Assembly: GCF_900102005.1 (NCBI RefSeq)
Contig: NZ_LT627736.1
Location: 992,001 to 1,056,000, forward strand
Length of the DNA: 64,000 bases
Source: Microbacterium sp. LKL04
GTDB taxonomy: Bacteria > Actinomycetota > Actinomycetes > Actinomycetales > Microbacteriaceae
Direction: 5' to 3'
A model generated the notes under the pieces. The model saw only the letters and a list, made by a program, of their open reading frames with translations. It ran no database searches and was not told where the DNA came from. Position numbers and translations under genes: made by a program. Shown one piece after another: positions 47,163 to 55,855 of this stretch (the stretch's first letter is position 1; every line of letters begins with the position of its first letter).

Positions 47163-48236
47163 GTGAAGATCCAACATGCGTTCCGCACCGCACTCGTCGC
47201 CACGCTCGGCGTGGGCGTCGGCATCCTCATCCTGACCGGGGTCGAGACTCTCTCGACGGTGCTCCTGTACATCGGGACGGCACTATTCCTCGCGCTCGGC
47301 CTCGACCCCGTGGTCTCCTTCTTCGAGCGCCGCGGTCTCCCGCGATGGGGCGCCCTGGTCGCGACGTTCGCCGGGCTTCTGGCGATCGCCACCGCGCTCG
47401 TCCTCATCGTCGTGCCCGTTCTCGTGGATCAGATCGCGAAGCTCGTGCAGCAGACGCAGAAGCTCGTCCAGAGCGCGGTGGAAGGACAGTGGAACCCGGT
47501 CACCGTCGCGAGCGACTGGCTCTCGCAGACCTTCCCGCTGCTTCAAGTCGACATGGTGCTCGGGTACGTGAACGACTGGTGGAACGGCCTCGACTTCGCC
47601 GATATCGGCACGTCACTCGGAACGGGCCTGCTGTCCTTCGGCGCGGGCATCGTCGCGTTCGCGACCGGGACGATCATTGTTCTGATCCTGACCATCTACT
47701 TCACGGCGTCGATGCGGTCTCTGAAGCGGTCGGTGTACCAGCTCGCGCCGGCGTCGAAGCGGGAGCGATTCGTCGGTCTCTCGGAGCAGATCACCGCGTC
47801 CGTCGGCTACTACGTCATGGGGCAGGTCGTCCTGGGGGCGATCAACGGCATCCTGAGTGCTGTCTTCCTGTCGATCATCAAAGCTCCCTTCCCCGCTGTT
47901 CTTGCCGTCATCGCCTTCTTCTTCTCTCTGATCCCCCTCGTCGGCACGCTGACCGGCTCCGCGATCATCGTGATCGCCTGCCTCGGTCTGGCGTCACCGC
48001 TGACGGCGCTGGTCGCCCTGATCTGGTACCTGGTGTACATGCAGGTGGAGGCGTACTTCCTCTCGCCGCGCATCATGAGCCGAGCTGTCTCCGTTCCCGG
48101 AGCGGTCGTCGTCATCGCCGCGCTCGCGGGCGGATCCCTGCTGGGCCTGCTCGGCGCGCTCATCGCGATCCCGGTGGCCGCGAGCGTCCTGATCATCTAC
48201 CGCCAGGTGCTGATCCCGCGGCAGAACGAGCTCTGA
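47163..48236 (+). CDS. AI-2E family transporter
   Basis: This 357-residue permease has about eight hydrophobic helices: four near the N-terminus (residues 10-90), a central soluble stretch (VDQIAKLVQQTQKLVQSAVEGQWNP), then helices to the end. The PFPAVLAVIAFFFSLIPLVGTLTGS motif and VQVEAYFLSPRIMSRAV-like ending are diagnostic of the AI-2E/PerM family, whose members include sodium/proton antiporters; the substrate is unknown. GTG 47163 follows GGGAAAGGGCAGCC. It ends 2 nt from a small convergent gene. Confidence 0.9.
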   Translation: MKIQHAFRTALVATLGVGVGILILTGVETLSTVLLYIGTALFLALGLDPVVSFFERRGLPRWGALVATFAGLLAIATALVLIVVPVLVDQIAKLVQQTQKLVQSAVEGQWNPVTVASDWLSQTFPLLQVDMVLGYVNDWWNGLDFADIGTSLGTGLLSFGAGIVAFATGTIIVLILTIYFTASMRSLKRSVYQLAPASKRERFVGLSEQITASVGYYVMGQVVLGAINGILSAVFLSIIKAPFPAVLAVIAFFFSLIPLVGTLTGSAIIVIACLGLASPLTALVALIWYLVYMQVEAYFLSPRIMSRAVSVPGAVVVIAALAGGSLLGLLGALIAIPVAASVLIIYRQVLIPRQNEL

Positions 48237-48237
48237 T

Positions 48238-48519
48238 TCAGGCGATCCGCCAGCAGGCCGTGTGCCAGTGCCGGCGGGCAGCCAGGTCGGCGGCATCCCC
48301 GAGCACACCGTCCGCGCGCCAGACCACCACATGCGCCGTCCCGGACGGAACGACGCGCCCGCAACCGGGGCAGACGTAGTCCTTCTGCGCCTGGACGGCG
48401 GACACCGGCTGCACCGTCCATTCGACGCCGCGACGGCTCTCCGTCCGCTTCCACCCCGCGAGGAGGCGATCGAACGATGCGTCGGGACCGGCGGGCTTAC
48501 GCCTGTTGGATCGGGGCAT
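48238..48519 (-). CDS. Small Cys/His-rich protein, putative zinc-binding
   Basis: This 93-residue protein has a basic N-terminus and a C-terminal module with CPGC, then HVVVWRADG, then HWHTACW. The spacing of CxxC and HxxxC suggests a zinc ribbon. Residues 40-50 (WTVQPVSAVQAQKDYVCPGC) form a conserved entry to it. Function is unknown; relatives are annotated ATP/GTP-binding or hypothetical without support. It lies downstream of the muralytic protein gene, 4 nt away and on the same strand. Confidence 0.72.
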   Translation of the reverse strand: MPRSNRRKPAGPDASFDRLLAGWKRTESRRGVEWTVQPVSAVQAQKDYVCPGCGRVVPSGTAHVVVWRADGVLGDAADLAARRHWHTACWRIA

Positions 48520-48523
48520 CGGC

Positions 48524-49255
48524 TCAGTACCAGCCCGAGCGCTGCGACTTCCCCCAGGCGCCACAGGGAGTGCCGTAACGTCCCTGGATGTAGCCGAGCC
48601 CCCAGGTGATCTGAGTAGCAGGGTTCGTCTCCCAATCGGAGCCGACGGACGCCATCTTCCGCCCCGGCGTGGCCTGGGGGATGCCGTACGCGCCGCTGGA
48701 GGCATTGAAGGCGTTGACACGCCAGCCGGACTCTTTGTTCCACAGCGCGACGAGACAGGCGAACTCCGAGTCCCCCCAGCCACGGGCAGTCACCATGTCG
48801 TAGGCGATCGCCTGCGCGCTGCCGGGGTTCGGGGTGACGAAGGGCGGGCTCCACCCGGACGAGGAGGATCCCGACGATGACGAGCCTGAGGAGGACTCCT
48901 TCACCGGCGTCGGAGTGGGAGTCGGGGTGGGCGTCGGCTTCACATAGACCGTGTAATCGCTCGCCCGCTCCAGCTCCAGGCCCGGCGCGTCTCCGGCCTG
49001 GTAGCGCTGAGCATCGTGCACGGCGGTCGCGTACAGCGACAGGGGATCGAGTTCCGTCGCCTCCGCCCGCGTCGGGAACGACGCCAAGGGAACGAGGGAT
49101 GCCGCGACGAAGCCGGCCGTCGCCATGACGGAGAACGCCGCCAGGACACCGCGCCTCCGGGACCACCGTGGCGCGGAGACCGCTCGGCGCGGTGACATCA
49201 CGCCACGCGTCTGGACGGCAGAACGCGTCGGGAGGATCTCGTTGCCGGAAGTCAC
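48524..49255 (-). CDS. Secreted transglycosylase-like protein
   Basis: This 243-residue protein has a membrane anchor or signal segment (GVLAAFSVMATAGFVAASLVPLASF, about residues 37-60). A Thr-Pro repeat linker (TPTPTPTP) and a Ser/Gly run follow. The C-terminal lysozyme-like fold begins ARGWGDSEFACLVALWNKESGWRVNAFNASSGAYGIPQATPG, with the catalytic Glu in NKESGW. It is probably a lytic transglycosylase acting on peptidoglycan at the cell surface. I chose GTG 49255: a consensus-like TATGAT hexamer lies 9 nt upstream. Confidence 0.86.
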   Translation of the reverse strand: MTSGNEILPTRSAVQTRGVMSPRRAVSAPRWSRRRGVLAAFSVMATAGFVAASLVPLASFPTRAEATELDPLSLYATAVHDAQRYQAGDAPGLELERASDYTVYVKPTPTPTPTPTPVKESSSGSSSSGSSSSGWSPPFVTPNPGSAQAIAYDMVTARGWGDSEFACLVALWNKESGWRVNAFNASSGAYGIPQATPGRKMASVGSDWETNPATQITWGLGYIQGRYGTPCGAWGKSQRSGWY

Positions 49256-49264
49256 AGTCCCCCG

Positions 49265-49270
49265 ATCATA
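49265..49270 (-). promoter_or_regulatory. -10 element of the transglycosylase gene
   Basis: The minus strand reads TATGAT, the closest match to the sigma-A -10 consensus noted in the window, 9 nt before the GTG. TGGCGA, 17 bp upstream, is a weak -35. Confidence 0.5.
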
Positions 49271-49298
49271 TCCGCGCTCGCGAGCGGTCGCCACGCGA

Positions 49299-49856
49299 TC
49301 ATCCGACCGACTGCATCACATCCACGACCGCATCCAGAACCGCATCCACCTGGGTTTCGTCGTACCCGCCCAACTGCATGCGGAACGCCACCGTGCGGAC
49401 CTGCTCGATCGTGAGACTCTCACCCGACTCGAGGTATCGAGCGATCCGGCCGGCCACGAGGTCGACCTCATCGATGTGGTAGCCGAAACGAAGGAGCGAG
49501 ACGCGCCGGAAGCGACGACGCGAGGGGCGGGACAGACGGTCGAGGATCTCCTGAGCGAGCGCGCGGGATGCGCCCACCCAGGCACGCGCACCTCGCCGAG
49601 ACATCGCTGACGCTCGCTCGCGCTGCGCGAAAGCGTCCTCGATCCGAGCGAGCGCGCCGTCGACGGCGTCGACGGCGTACCCGTGGCGCACGAGCGGGAA
49701 CGCCGCAGCACGGACGTCATCCGAGGTGAGCGTCGCAGCCTCGTCTTCGAAGGCCGCGCGCGCGCCGGAGAGGAAGTCGTCGACGGCACCGGGGTCGTAG
49801 CCCTTCCGACGTCCAGACGTCACGGGGAATGCTGCGGGTGAGGTCAGTTCGGTCAT
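49299..49856 (-). CDS. DivIVA-repeat protein
   Basis: This 185-residue protein consists of about four copies of the DivIVA membrane-binding motif: KGYDPGAVDDFLSGA, HGYAVDAVDGALARI, FGYHIDEVDLVAGRI and GGYDETQVDAVLDAV, spaced about 38-57 residues apart. It has no long coiled coil, unlike cell-pole DivIVA/Wag31. The family of DivIVA-domain repeat proteins is known in actinobacteria but has no assigned role. Its start overlaps the cdsA end by 4 nt, so it is coupled to phospholipid synthesis genes. Confidence 0.85.
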   Translation of the reverse strand: MTELTSPAAFPVTSGRRKGYDPGAVDDFLSGARAAFEDEAATLTSDDVRAAAFPLVRHGYAVDAVDGALARIEDAFAQRERASAMSRRGARAWVGASRALAQEILDRLSRPSRRRFRRVSLLRFGYHIDEVDLVAGRIARYLESGESLTIEQVRTVAFRMQLGGYDETQVDAVLDAVVDVMQSVG

Positions 49857-50884
49857 GAAAGCGCACTCAACGGGTTCAGGAGGATGTACAGGGCGAGGCC
49901 GGGAACGAGCGAGGGAAGGATCGAGTCGAGCCGGTCGAGCACTCCCCCGTGTCCGGGCAGGAACGAACTCATGTCCTTTATGCCGAGGTCGCGCTTGATG
50001 AGCGACTCGCCGAGGTCTCCCACCGTGGCGGACACGAGGATCGCGGCGCCCAGGACGAGGCCGGCCCACAGCGGGATCTGCAGCATCAGTACGCCGAGCA
50101 GTCCGCCGGCGACGAGGCTCGCGAGGACGGCGCCGCCGAACCCCTCCCACGTCTTGTTCGGGCTGATGCGGGGTGCCATCGGATGCCGCCCGATCGCGAC
50201 ACCGCTCGCGTATGCCCCGGTGTCGACGGCGACGGCGATGATCAGAACGGCCAGCAGCCAGAGCTCGCCGTGATCCTGTCGGAGGAGGACCAGGGCGAGA
50301 CTGCCGTGGAACACCACATACAGCTGGATCAGAGCTCCGGCGAGAACGTCGTTCACCACGTCGCCGTACCGACGGCCGTCGCCGGCCGCCATCTGAGCCA
50401 CGAGACGCCACACGACGACGAGGACGACGGCGGCGAAGATCACGAACCAGTGCGTGAGATAGCCCACGAACGCTGCTCCGAGCACGGCGACCCCCGCGGA
50501 CAGCTGCGCCGCCAGGTCGATCCGGCGTCCGGCGGCCTGGAGTGCGCGGGTGAACTCGAGAGCGCCCAAGAGGCACAGCGGTACGGCGAAGGCGATGAAC
50601 GCCCACTTCCAGAACAGGAGCGATCCCAGCACGACGGCCCCGATGGCGAGACCTATGAGGGTCGCCATGATCAGGTTGCGCCCGGAACGGGCGTTCAGGC
50701 GCTCATTCGCTTCTTCGAACTCGACTCGAGCCCGCTCGAACTGACTCTCGAACTCGGTCCGCGCCGCTTTGACGTGCGCCTGGAACGACGACGGATCGCC
50801 CGCGGGCACCCCTGCGCGGCGCAGATCGGATCGACTCGACGAGGTATCCGGTCCGGCCGCGTCCCCCGATGCGTCTTCGGACAT
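49853..50884 (-). CDS. cdsA: Phosphatidate cytidylyltransferase
   Basis: This 343-residue membrane enzyme makes CDP-diacylglycerol from phosphatidic acid and CTP. It has about eight transmembrane helices and the CdsA signature near the C-terminus: SATVGDLGESLIKRDLGIKDMSSFLPGHGGVLDRLDS. The N-terminal 70 residues are a hydrophilic, charged extension (EFESQFERARVEFEEANERLNAR), probably helical. It follows frr with a 7-nt gap, the conserved order pyrH-frr-cdsA. Confidence 0.95.
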   Translation of the reverse strand: MSEDASGDAAGPDTSSSRSDLRRAGVPAGDPSSFQAHVKAARTEFESQFERARVEFEEANERLNARSGRNLIMATLIGLAIGAVVLGSLLFWKWAFIAFAVPLCLLGALEFTRALQAAGRRIDLAAQLSAGVAVLGAAFVGYLTHWFVIFAAVVLVVVWRLVAQMAAGDGRRYGDVVNDVLAGALIQLYVVFHGSLALVLLRQDHGELWLLAVLIIAVAVDTGAYASGVAIGRHPMAPRISPNKTWEGFGGAVLASLVAGGLLGVLMLQIPLWAGLVLGAAILVSATVGDLGESLIKRDLGIKDMSSFLPGHGGVLDRLDSILPSLVPGLALYILLNPLSALS

Positions 50885-50891
50885 GGCGATA

Positions 50892-51446
50892 TCAGACCTC
50901 GAGGAGCTCTGCCTCTTTGCGCTTCAACGCCTCGTCGATCAGGTCGACGTGCGTCTTGGTCACCGCGTCGAGCTCCTTCTCGGCCCGAGCGAGGTCGTCA
51001 TCGCTCACTTCGCCCTTGAGGGCGTCGAGCTCGTCCTTGGACTTGCGCCGGATGCCGCGCACCTGGACCTTCGCGTCCTCGGCCTTGCTCTTGACGAGCT
51101 TCACGTACTCCTTGCGGCGGTCCGCGGTCAGCTCGGGCATCGTCACGCGAATGACGTTGCCGTCGTTCGACGGGTTCGCGCCGAGGTTCGGCATGTCGCG
51201 GATGGCGTGCTCGATGCTCTTCAACGCCGACTTGTCGTACGGCGTGATGACGAGAGTGCGCGCCTCGAGGGCGTTCAGTGAGGCGAGCTGGGCCAGCGGG
51301 GTCGGAGTGCCGTAGTACTCGACCATGACCTTCTGGAACAGCTGCGGGTTCGCGCGCCCTGTGCGGACGGTCGAGAAGTCCTCTTTCGCGGCCTCGACGG
51401 CGCGGTCCATGCGGGTCTTCGTGTCGGCCAGGGTCTCGGCGATCAC
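50892..51446 (-). CDS. frr: Ribosome recycling factor
   Basis: This 184-residue factor splits post-termination ribosomes with EF-G. It is full length, with three-helix bundle segments [21 protein letters not shown], the beta insertion [26 protein letters not shown] and the C-terminal [13 protein letters not shown]. Its leader carries TAGACT (51477-51482, other strand) and a GGAGAG ribosome site before GTG, so it appears to have its own promoter after pyrH. Confidence 0.96.
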   Translation of the reverse strand: MIAETLADTKTRMDRAVEAAKEDFSTVRTGRANPQLFQKVMVEYYGTPTPLAQLASLNALEARTLVITPYDKSALKSIEHAIRDMPNLGANPSNDGNVIRVTMPELTADRRKEYVKLVKSKAEDAKVQVRGIRRKSKDELDALKGEVSDDDLARAEKELDAVTKTHVDLIDEALKRKEAELLEV

Positions 51447-51476
51447 GGTCTCTCCATTCGTCGGTACGTCCGGTTA

Positions 51477-51482
51477 AGTCTA
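51477..51482 (-). promoter_or_regulatory. -10 element upstream of frr
   Basis: The minus strand reads TAGACT, 30 nt before the frr GTG. A convincing -35 is not visible. Confidence 0.35.
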
Positions 51483-51502
51483 GTCGTCGGCCGGGGTCGA
51501 CC

Positions 51503-52222
51503 TCAGACGCTGACGAGCGTGCCGATCGATTCTCCGAGGAGCGCACGGGTGACGTTGCCGGCCGGCTCCATGCCGAACACACGCATGTCCATCCCGTTGT
51601 CCATGCACAGGCTGAAGGCCGTCGAATCGACGACCTTCAGTCCGCGCTGCAAGGCGTCGCGGTAGGTGATCGTATCGAGCTTCTGTGCCGAGGCATCCAC
51701 CTTCGGATCCGCCGTGTACACGCCGTCGACGCCGTTCTTGGCCACGAGCACCTCGACGGCACCGATCTCGAGCGCGCGCTGCGCGGCCACGGTGTCGGTC
51801 GAGAAGTAGGGAAGGCCGGCGCCGGCGCCGAAGATGACGACGCGGCCCTTCTCGAGGTGGCGCTCGGCGCGACGCGGGATGTAGGGCTCGGCGACCTGCG
51901 TCATCGAGATGGCGGACTGGACGCGTGTAGCGGCGCCGGCCTGCTCGAGGAAATCCTGGAGGGCGAGCGCATTCATGACCGTGCCCAGCATGCCCATGTA
52001 ATCCGCGCGACCGCGGTCCATGCCGCGCTGGCTCAGCTCGGCGCCGCGGAAGAAGTTTCCGCCGCCGACGACGACGGCGACCTCCACGCGGTCGACTGCT
52101 GCCGCGATCTCACGGGCGATCTGGCTGACCACATCGGGGTTGACGCCGAGCTGGCCGGCGCCGAAGGCCTCGCCGGAAAGTTTCAGAAGGACGCGACGGC
52201 GTCCGGTGTTCTCATCGATCAC
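51503..52222 (-). CDS. pyrH: UMP kinase
   Basis: This 239-residue amino-acid kinase-fold enzyme phosphorylates UMP. Motifs: [45 protein letters not shown] and [18 protein letters not shown]. It lies between the tsf terminator and frr. The GTG start is preceded by GAGAGG. Usually hexameric and GTP-regulated in Gram-positives. Confidence 0.97.
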   Translation of the reverse strand: MIDENTGRRRVLLKLSGEAFGAGQLGVNPDVVSQIAREIAAAVDRVEVAVVVGGGNFFRGAELSQRGMDRGRADYMGMLGTVMNALALQDFLEQAGAATRVQSAISMTQVAEPYIPRRAERHLEKGRVVIFGAGAGLPYFSTDTVAAQRALEIGAVEVLVAKNGVDGVYTADPKVDASAQKLDTITYRDALQRGLKVVDSTAFSLCMDNGMDMRVFGMEPAGNVTRALLGESIGTLVSV

Positions 52223-52264
52223 GCGGGGATCCTCTCGTCTAGGGGGAGACTATCGAACGGCATG

Positions 52265-52298
52265 GAAAAGGGGTTCGCATCTTGCGATGCGAACCCCT
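52265..52298 (-). terminator. Intrinsic terminator of rpsB-tsf
   Basis: A perfect 13-bp stem (arms 52269-52281 and 52286-52298) with a 4-nt loop is followed on the minus strand by TTTTCC. It begins 11 nt after the tsf stop. This is the most canonical intrinsic terminator in the window. Confidence 0.9.
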
Positions 52299-52309
52299 CG
52301 TCCATCTGC

Positions 52310-53137
52310 TTACGCGCCGACCTTGAAGCGGGCGAAGCCGGTGATCGTGATTCCGGCGTCGGCCGCGACCTTGGCGACGGACAGCTTGTTGTCCTTCGCG
52401 TAGTCCTGGTCGAGCAGGGCGACCTGCTTGAAGAACGCGTTCACGCGGCCCTCGACGATCTTCGGAAGGGCGGCCTCGGGCTTGCCCTCGTTGCGGGAGA
52501 TCTCGGTGACGATCTCGCGCTCCTTCTCGACGTCGGCCTCGGGGACCTCGTCACGCGAGAGGTAGGTCGGGTTGGCGAACGAGATGTGCTGCGCGATCGA
52601 GCGAGCGGTCTCGGCGTCGTCACCCGAGTAGGCGACGACGACGCCGACCTGCGGGGGCAGGTCCTTGCTCGTCTTGTGCAGGTAGACCTGGAAGGCGTCG
52701 CCCGAAAGGGTGCGGACGCGTCGCAGTTCGACCTTCTCGCCGATGATCGCGGCCTCGTCGGAGATGAGGTCGGCGACCGTCTTGCCGCCGGCGTCGGCGG
52801 CCAGAGCAGCCTCGGCCGAGTCTGCACCGGCAGCGGCAGCAGCGTCGAGGACCTTCTCGGAGAGCGCGATGAAACGCTCGTTCTTGGCGACGAAGTCGGT
52901 TTCGGTGTTCAGCTCGATGAGCGTCACCTTGCCGTCCTGCTCGCGCGCGGCGATCAGGCCCTCGCTCGTGGAGCGGTCGGCACGCTTCGCGTTGCCCTTC
53001 GCGCCCTTGAGGCGGAGGATCTCGACGGCCTTCTCGAGGTCGCCCTCGGCCTCCTCGAGCGCCTTCTTCGTGTCGACCATTCCCGTGCCGAGCTGCTCGC
53101 GCAGCGCCTTGATGTCGGCGATGGTGAAGTTTGCCAT
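52310..53137 (-). CDS. tsf: Elongation factor Ts
   Basis: This 275-residue factor recycles EF-Tu. N-terminal UBA-like domain (TIADIKALREQLGTGMVDTKKALEEAEGDLEKAVEILR), then the TDFVAKNERF motif, which contacts EF-Tu, and two subdomains. It follows rpsB through a hairpin-containing gap of 78 nt. Confidence 0.97.
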   Translation of the reverse strand: MANFTIADIKALREQLGTGMVDTKKALEEAEGDLEKAVEILRLKGAKGNAKRADRSTSEGLIAAREQDGKVTLIELNTETDFVAKNERFIALSEKVLDAAAAAGADSAEAALAADAGGKTVADLISDEAAIIGEKVELRRVRTLSGDAFQVYLHKTSKDLPPQVGVVVAYSGDDAETARSIAQHISFANPTYLSRDEVPEADVEKEREIVTEISRNEGKPEAALPKIVEGRVNAFFKQVALLDQDYAKDNKLSVAKVAADAGITITGFARFKVGA

Positions 53138-53176
53138 GGGTGGCGGCTCCTCAGTAGTTGGGTGGTTGTATCCGGA

Positions 53177-53209
53177 CGTCGGCGCCCCGCGGGTCGCGGG
53201 GCGCCGACG
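53177..53209 (-). terminator. Intercistronic hairpin between rpsB and tsf
   Basis: A perfect 14-bp GC stem (core GTCGGCGCCCCGC / GCGGGGCGCCGAC) with a 5-nt loop lies 6 nt after the rpsB stop. No T-run follows. It may act as a partial terminator or an RNA-end stabiliser setting the ratio of S2 to EF-Ts. Confidence 0.6.
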
Positions 53210-53215
53210 GGAAGA

Positions 53216-54100
53216 TCACTCGGCGGTCTTGGCCTCGGCGGGAGCCTCGGTCGACTCAGCGGCCGGAGCCTCCTCGGCGGGAGCCTCCTCGGCAGCGGGA
53301 GCGGACTCCTCGGCAGCCGGAGCGTCGGCCTGCTCGGCGGGAGCGGACTCGAGGAGCTCGCGCTCCCAGTCGGCCAGCGGCTCGGCCTCGGCCGACTCGT
53401 CGGTCGGGTTGTGGCGCTGGATGAGACCCTCGGCGGCCGCGTCGGCGATGATGCGCGTCAGCAGGCTGACCGAGCGGATCGCGTCGTCGTTGCCGGGGAT
53501 CGGGAACTGGAACTCGTCCGGGTCGGCGTTCGTGTCGAGGATGCCGATCACGGGGATGCCGAGCTTCTGCGCTTCGCTGACCGCGAGGTGCTCGCGCTTG
53601 GCGTCGACGATCCAGATGGCCGACGGCGTCTTCGTCAGGTTGCGGATGCCGCCGAGCGACTTGTGCAGCTTGTCGAGCTCGCGCTTCTTGAGCAGCAGCT
53701 CCTTCTTCGTGAAGCCGCTCTCGGAGGGGTTCTCGAAGTTGAGCTCCTCGAGCTCCTTCATGCGTGCGAGACGCTTGGAGACGGTCGAGAAGTTCGTGAG
53801 GAGGCCACCCAGCCAGCGCTGATTGACGAAGGGCTGGCCGACTCGCGTGGCCTGCTCGGCGATGATCTCCTGCGCCTGCTTCTTGGTGCCGACGAAGAGG
53901 ACGGTGCCGCCGTGGGCGACGGTCTCCCGGACGTACTCGTACGCCTTGTCGATGTAACCGAGCGACTGCTGCAGGTCGATGATGTGGATGCCGCTGCGCT
54001 CGGTGAGGATGAAGCGCTTGACTTTCGGGTTCCACCGGCGGGTCTGGTGTCCGAAGTGGACGCCGCTGTCGAGCAGCTGGCGAATGGTGACGACGGCCAT
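53216..54100 (-). CDS. rpsB: 30S ribosomal protein S2
   Basis: This 294-residue protein has the full S2 core to about residue 235 ([29 protein letters not shown], then [33 protein letters not shown]) and a long Ala/Glu-rich acidic tail (about 240-294), common in actinobacteria. ATG 54100 follows AGGAGAACGGCC. An open upstream frame of 49 codons lies in the leader and shows no S2 homology. Confidence 0.97.
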   Translation of the reverse strand: MAVVTIRQLLDSGVHFGHQTRRWNPKVKRFILTERSGIHIIDLQQSLGYIDKAYEYVRETVAHGGTVLFVGTKKQAQEIIAEQATRVGQPFVNQRWLGGLLTNFSTVSKRLARMKELEELNFENPSESGFTKKELLLKKRELDKLHKSLGGIRNLTKTPSAIWIVDAKREHLAVSEAQKLGIPVIGILDTNADPDEFQFPIPGNDDAIRSVSLLTRIIADAAAEGLIQRHNPTDESAEAEPLADWERELLESAPAEQADAPAAEESAPAAEEAPAEEAPAAESTEAPAEAKTAE

Positions 54101-54286
54101 GGCCGTTCTCCTGTTCTGTGTGGTTGATCGCGCCGGACCGTTGGTCGCGGCGAGCCTGGTGCCCGGCACGCACCCACTCCCGAAGGAGACCGTTGGGTGG
54201 GATGCCGCGATGTCGATCGACGTGTCGGATCGAGCCGCTCTGGGCACGCGTAGTCACCCCGACGAGCGAGGTGCCCTCCAAGCATA
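54101..54286 (-). promoter_or_regulatory. Promoter and long 5' leader of rpsB
   Basis: A TATGCT hexamer (54281-54286 on the other strand) places the start of transcription near 54274, leaving a leader of about 170 nt before the rpsB ATG. ACCGTTGG occurs twice in it (54137-54144 and 54189-54196, plus-strand reading), and CTCC/GGAG-type small inverted repeats surround the second copy. A structured ribosomal-protein leader is a reasonable guess; none is recognised. The remaining bases to 54386 hold the start region of the M23 gene. Confidence 0.4.
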
Positions 54287-54386
54287 GCAACAACAGGGGC
54301 TTCTCCCCCGCCCCGCCGTCGCGGAGATCATCCACGTCGAGGATCGCTCTGCGCCGTCGTCGTCGGCGTTGTTCGACGATGATCGG

Positions 54387-54878
54387 ATGCCGCGGTCCCG
54401 CCTTGTTCTCGCCGTCATGATCGTCTTCTTCGCTGCGCTGACCTCCCCGAGCGACGAGGGGCTCGGAGAAGACCGTCCATCGTGGACACTCCCTGTGCCT
54501 GGGGCGAGCGTCCTGAGACCTTTCGAGGCACCCGCCCATGACTATGCGGCGGGTCATCGTGGCATCGACATCGGCCCGGTCGACGGAACCGTCCTCTCCC
54601 CGGCCGACGGCATCGTCGCCTTCGCGGGAACCGTCGTGGATCGGGGAGTCGTCACGGTCGATCACGGCGACGGGTGGGTGACGAGCGTCGAACCGATCGA
54701 CCCGAGCGTCGCGGCGGGGGACGTGGTATCCGCCGGGGATCCCCTCGGCACGATCGGCCTCGGCGGCCATGCGCCACCGGGAGCCCTTCACGTAGGCGTC
54801 CGTCACGATGGACAGTACGTGAATCCACTGGTGCTGATGGGGCGGGTTCCGCGGGCCGTGCTCCTCCCCTGCTGCTGA
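54387..54878 (+). CDS. M23-family peptidase-like protein
   Basis: This 163-residue exported protein has a hydrophobic N-terminal segment (residues 5-20) and a LytM-type domain. HRGIDIG gives His57 and Asp61, two zinc ligands. The HxH element reads ALH (GALHVGVR): the last zinc ligand His135 is kept, but the first His, which assists catalysis, is Ala133. This variation is seen in other actinobacterial relatives, so loss of activity is possible but unproved. ATG 54387 is preferred. It faces the rpsB promoter. Confidence 0.83.
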   Translation: MPRSRLVLAVMIVFFAALTSPSDEGLGEDRPSWTLPVPGASVLRPFEAPAHDYAAGHRGIDIGPVDGTVLSPADGIVAFAGTVVDRGVVTVDHGDGWVTSVEPIDPSVAAGDVVSAGDPLGTIGLGGHAPPGALHVGVRHDGQYVNPLVLMGRVPRAVLLPCC

Positions 54879-54887
54879 CGGTGCCGC

Positions 54888-55787
54888 TCAGGCCCGAGGG
54901 TGCGCGAGTCGGTAGGCGGCGGTGAGACGCTCGGTCGACACGTGCGTGTAGATCTGCGTCGTCCCGAGACTCGCGTGCCCGAGCATCTCCTGAACGGCGC
55001 GGAGGTCGGCGCCTCCGTCCAAGAGGTGCGTGGCGGCGGAGTGCCGCAGCGCGTGCGGACCCACGGCATCCGTCCCCACGACCGGCCCGACGACACGTCG
55101 CACGACGTCGTACGCCGCGCGGACGCCGAGTCGACCACCGCGCGCGCCGAGGAAGAGCGCCGTCGTCGCCGGGTCGGACAGAAGTGCCGGACGTCCCCGG
55201 ACGATCCACGCCTCGACGGCCCGCTGAGCGGGTGCGCCGTAGGGCACGACCCGTTCTTTGCCGCCCTTGCCGAGCACCCGGACGGTCGCCGCAGAACGGT
55301 CGAGAGAGGCGAGGTCGAGCCCGCACGCCTCGGAGACGCGCAGCGCGGCTCCATAGAGGATCTCGAGGAGCGCGGCGTCGCGGAGGGCGAGCGCGTCTCC
55401 GCTCTCGTCGGCCGCCGCGCGCGCCGTGTCGAGGACGTCGGCGAGCGACTGCGAGGAGGCGACCGCGGGAAGGGTCCGTCCTCGCTTGGGAGTGACGAGG
55501 CGGAGACTCGGGTCGCCCGGAAGCATCTTCTCGTCCGTCGCCCAGCCGAAGAACCCCCGAACCGACGCCGTCCGCCTCCCGAGGCTCGTGCGCGCGATGC
55601 CCCGTTGCGTCGCGTCCCACAGCCACTCCCGCAGGTGTTCGACATCGACGTCGCCGAGTTCGGGGTCGCGGAGGAAGTCCGCCAGATCGGTGAGATCGGA
55701 ACGGTAGGCGCGCACGGTCGCGGGCGACAATCGGCGCACGCGTTCGACGTGCTCGATGTAGAGCAGGGCTGCCGATGACACGCGCAC
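54888..55787 (-). CDS. xerC: Tyrosine recombinase XerC
   Basis: This 299-residue recombinase resolves chromosome dimers at dif. N-terminal SAM-like domain ([29 protein letters not shown]), C-terminal catalytic domain with Arg150 ([12 protein letters not shown]), a Lys in [12 protein letters not shown], His245/Arg248 ([12 protein letters not shown]), His271 ([15 protein letters not shown]) and nucleophile Tyr280, all intact. GTG 55787 is one of two close GTG starts (the other at 55781); the ribosome site is weak. Lack of an att site or phage genes argues against an integrase. It follows dprA, as in other actinobacteria. Confidence 0.9.
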   Translation of the reverse strand: MRVSSAALLYIEHVERVRRLSPATVRAYRSDLTDLADFLRDPELGDVDVEHLREWLWDATQRGIARTSLGRRTASVRGFFGWATDEKMLPGDPSLRLVTPKRGRTLPAVASSQSLADVLDTARAAADESGDALALRDAALLEILYGAALRVSEACGLDLASLDRSAATVRVLGKGGKERVVPYGAPAQRAVEAWIVRGRPALLSDPATTALFLGARGGRLGVRAAYDVVRRVVGPVVGTDAVGPHALRHSAATHLLDGGADLRAVQEMLGHASLGTTQIYTHVSTERLTAAYRLAHPRA

Positions 55788-55855
55788 GTTCCCAGGATGC
55801 CGCCCGGACCGTGAGTACGGGGTGAGGCGTGCCGATGACGCGAGCCGAGACAGGG

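Noticed and set aside
48908..48945. Short Thr-Pro coding repeat as a microsatellite or CRISPR-like repeat
   Set aside because: It encodes an exported protein linker, in frame and with varied codons; no spacers.
53138..53215. rpsB-tsf hairpin as a full terminator
   Set aside because: No T-run, and tsf has no clear promoter of its own in the remaining gap, so read-through must occur.
51857..54127. 756-codon frame antisense to pyrH, tsf and rpsB
   Set aside because: It runs across three essential genes on the other strand and has no motif; a GC artefact.
54888..55787. Tyrosine recombinase as a mark of an integrated element
   Set aside because: It sits in the conserved dprA-xerC position, with no att repeat, phage or plasmid genes around it.
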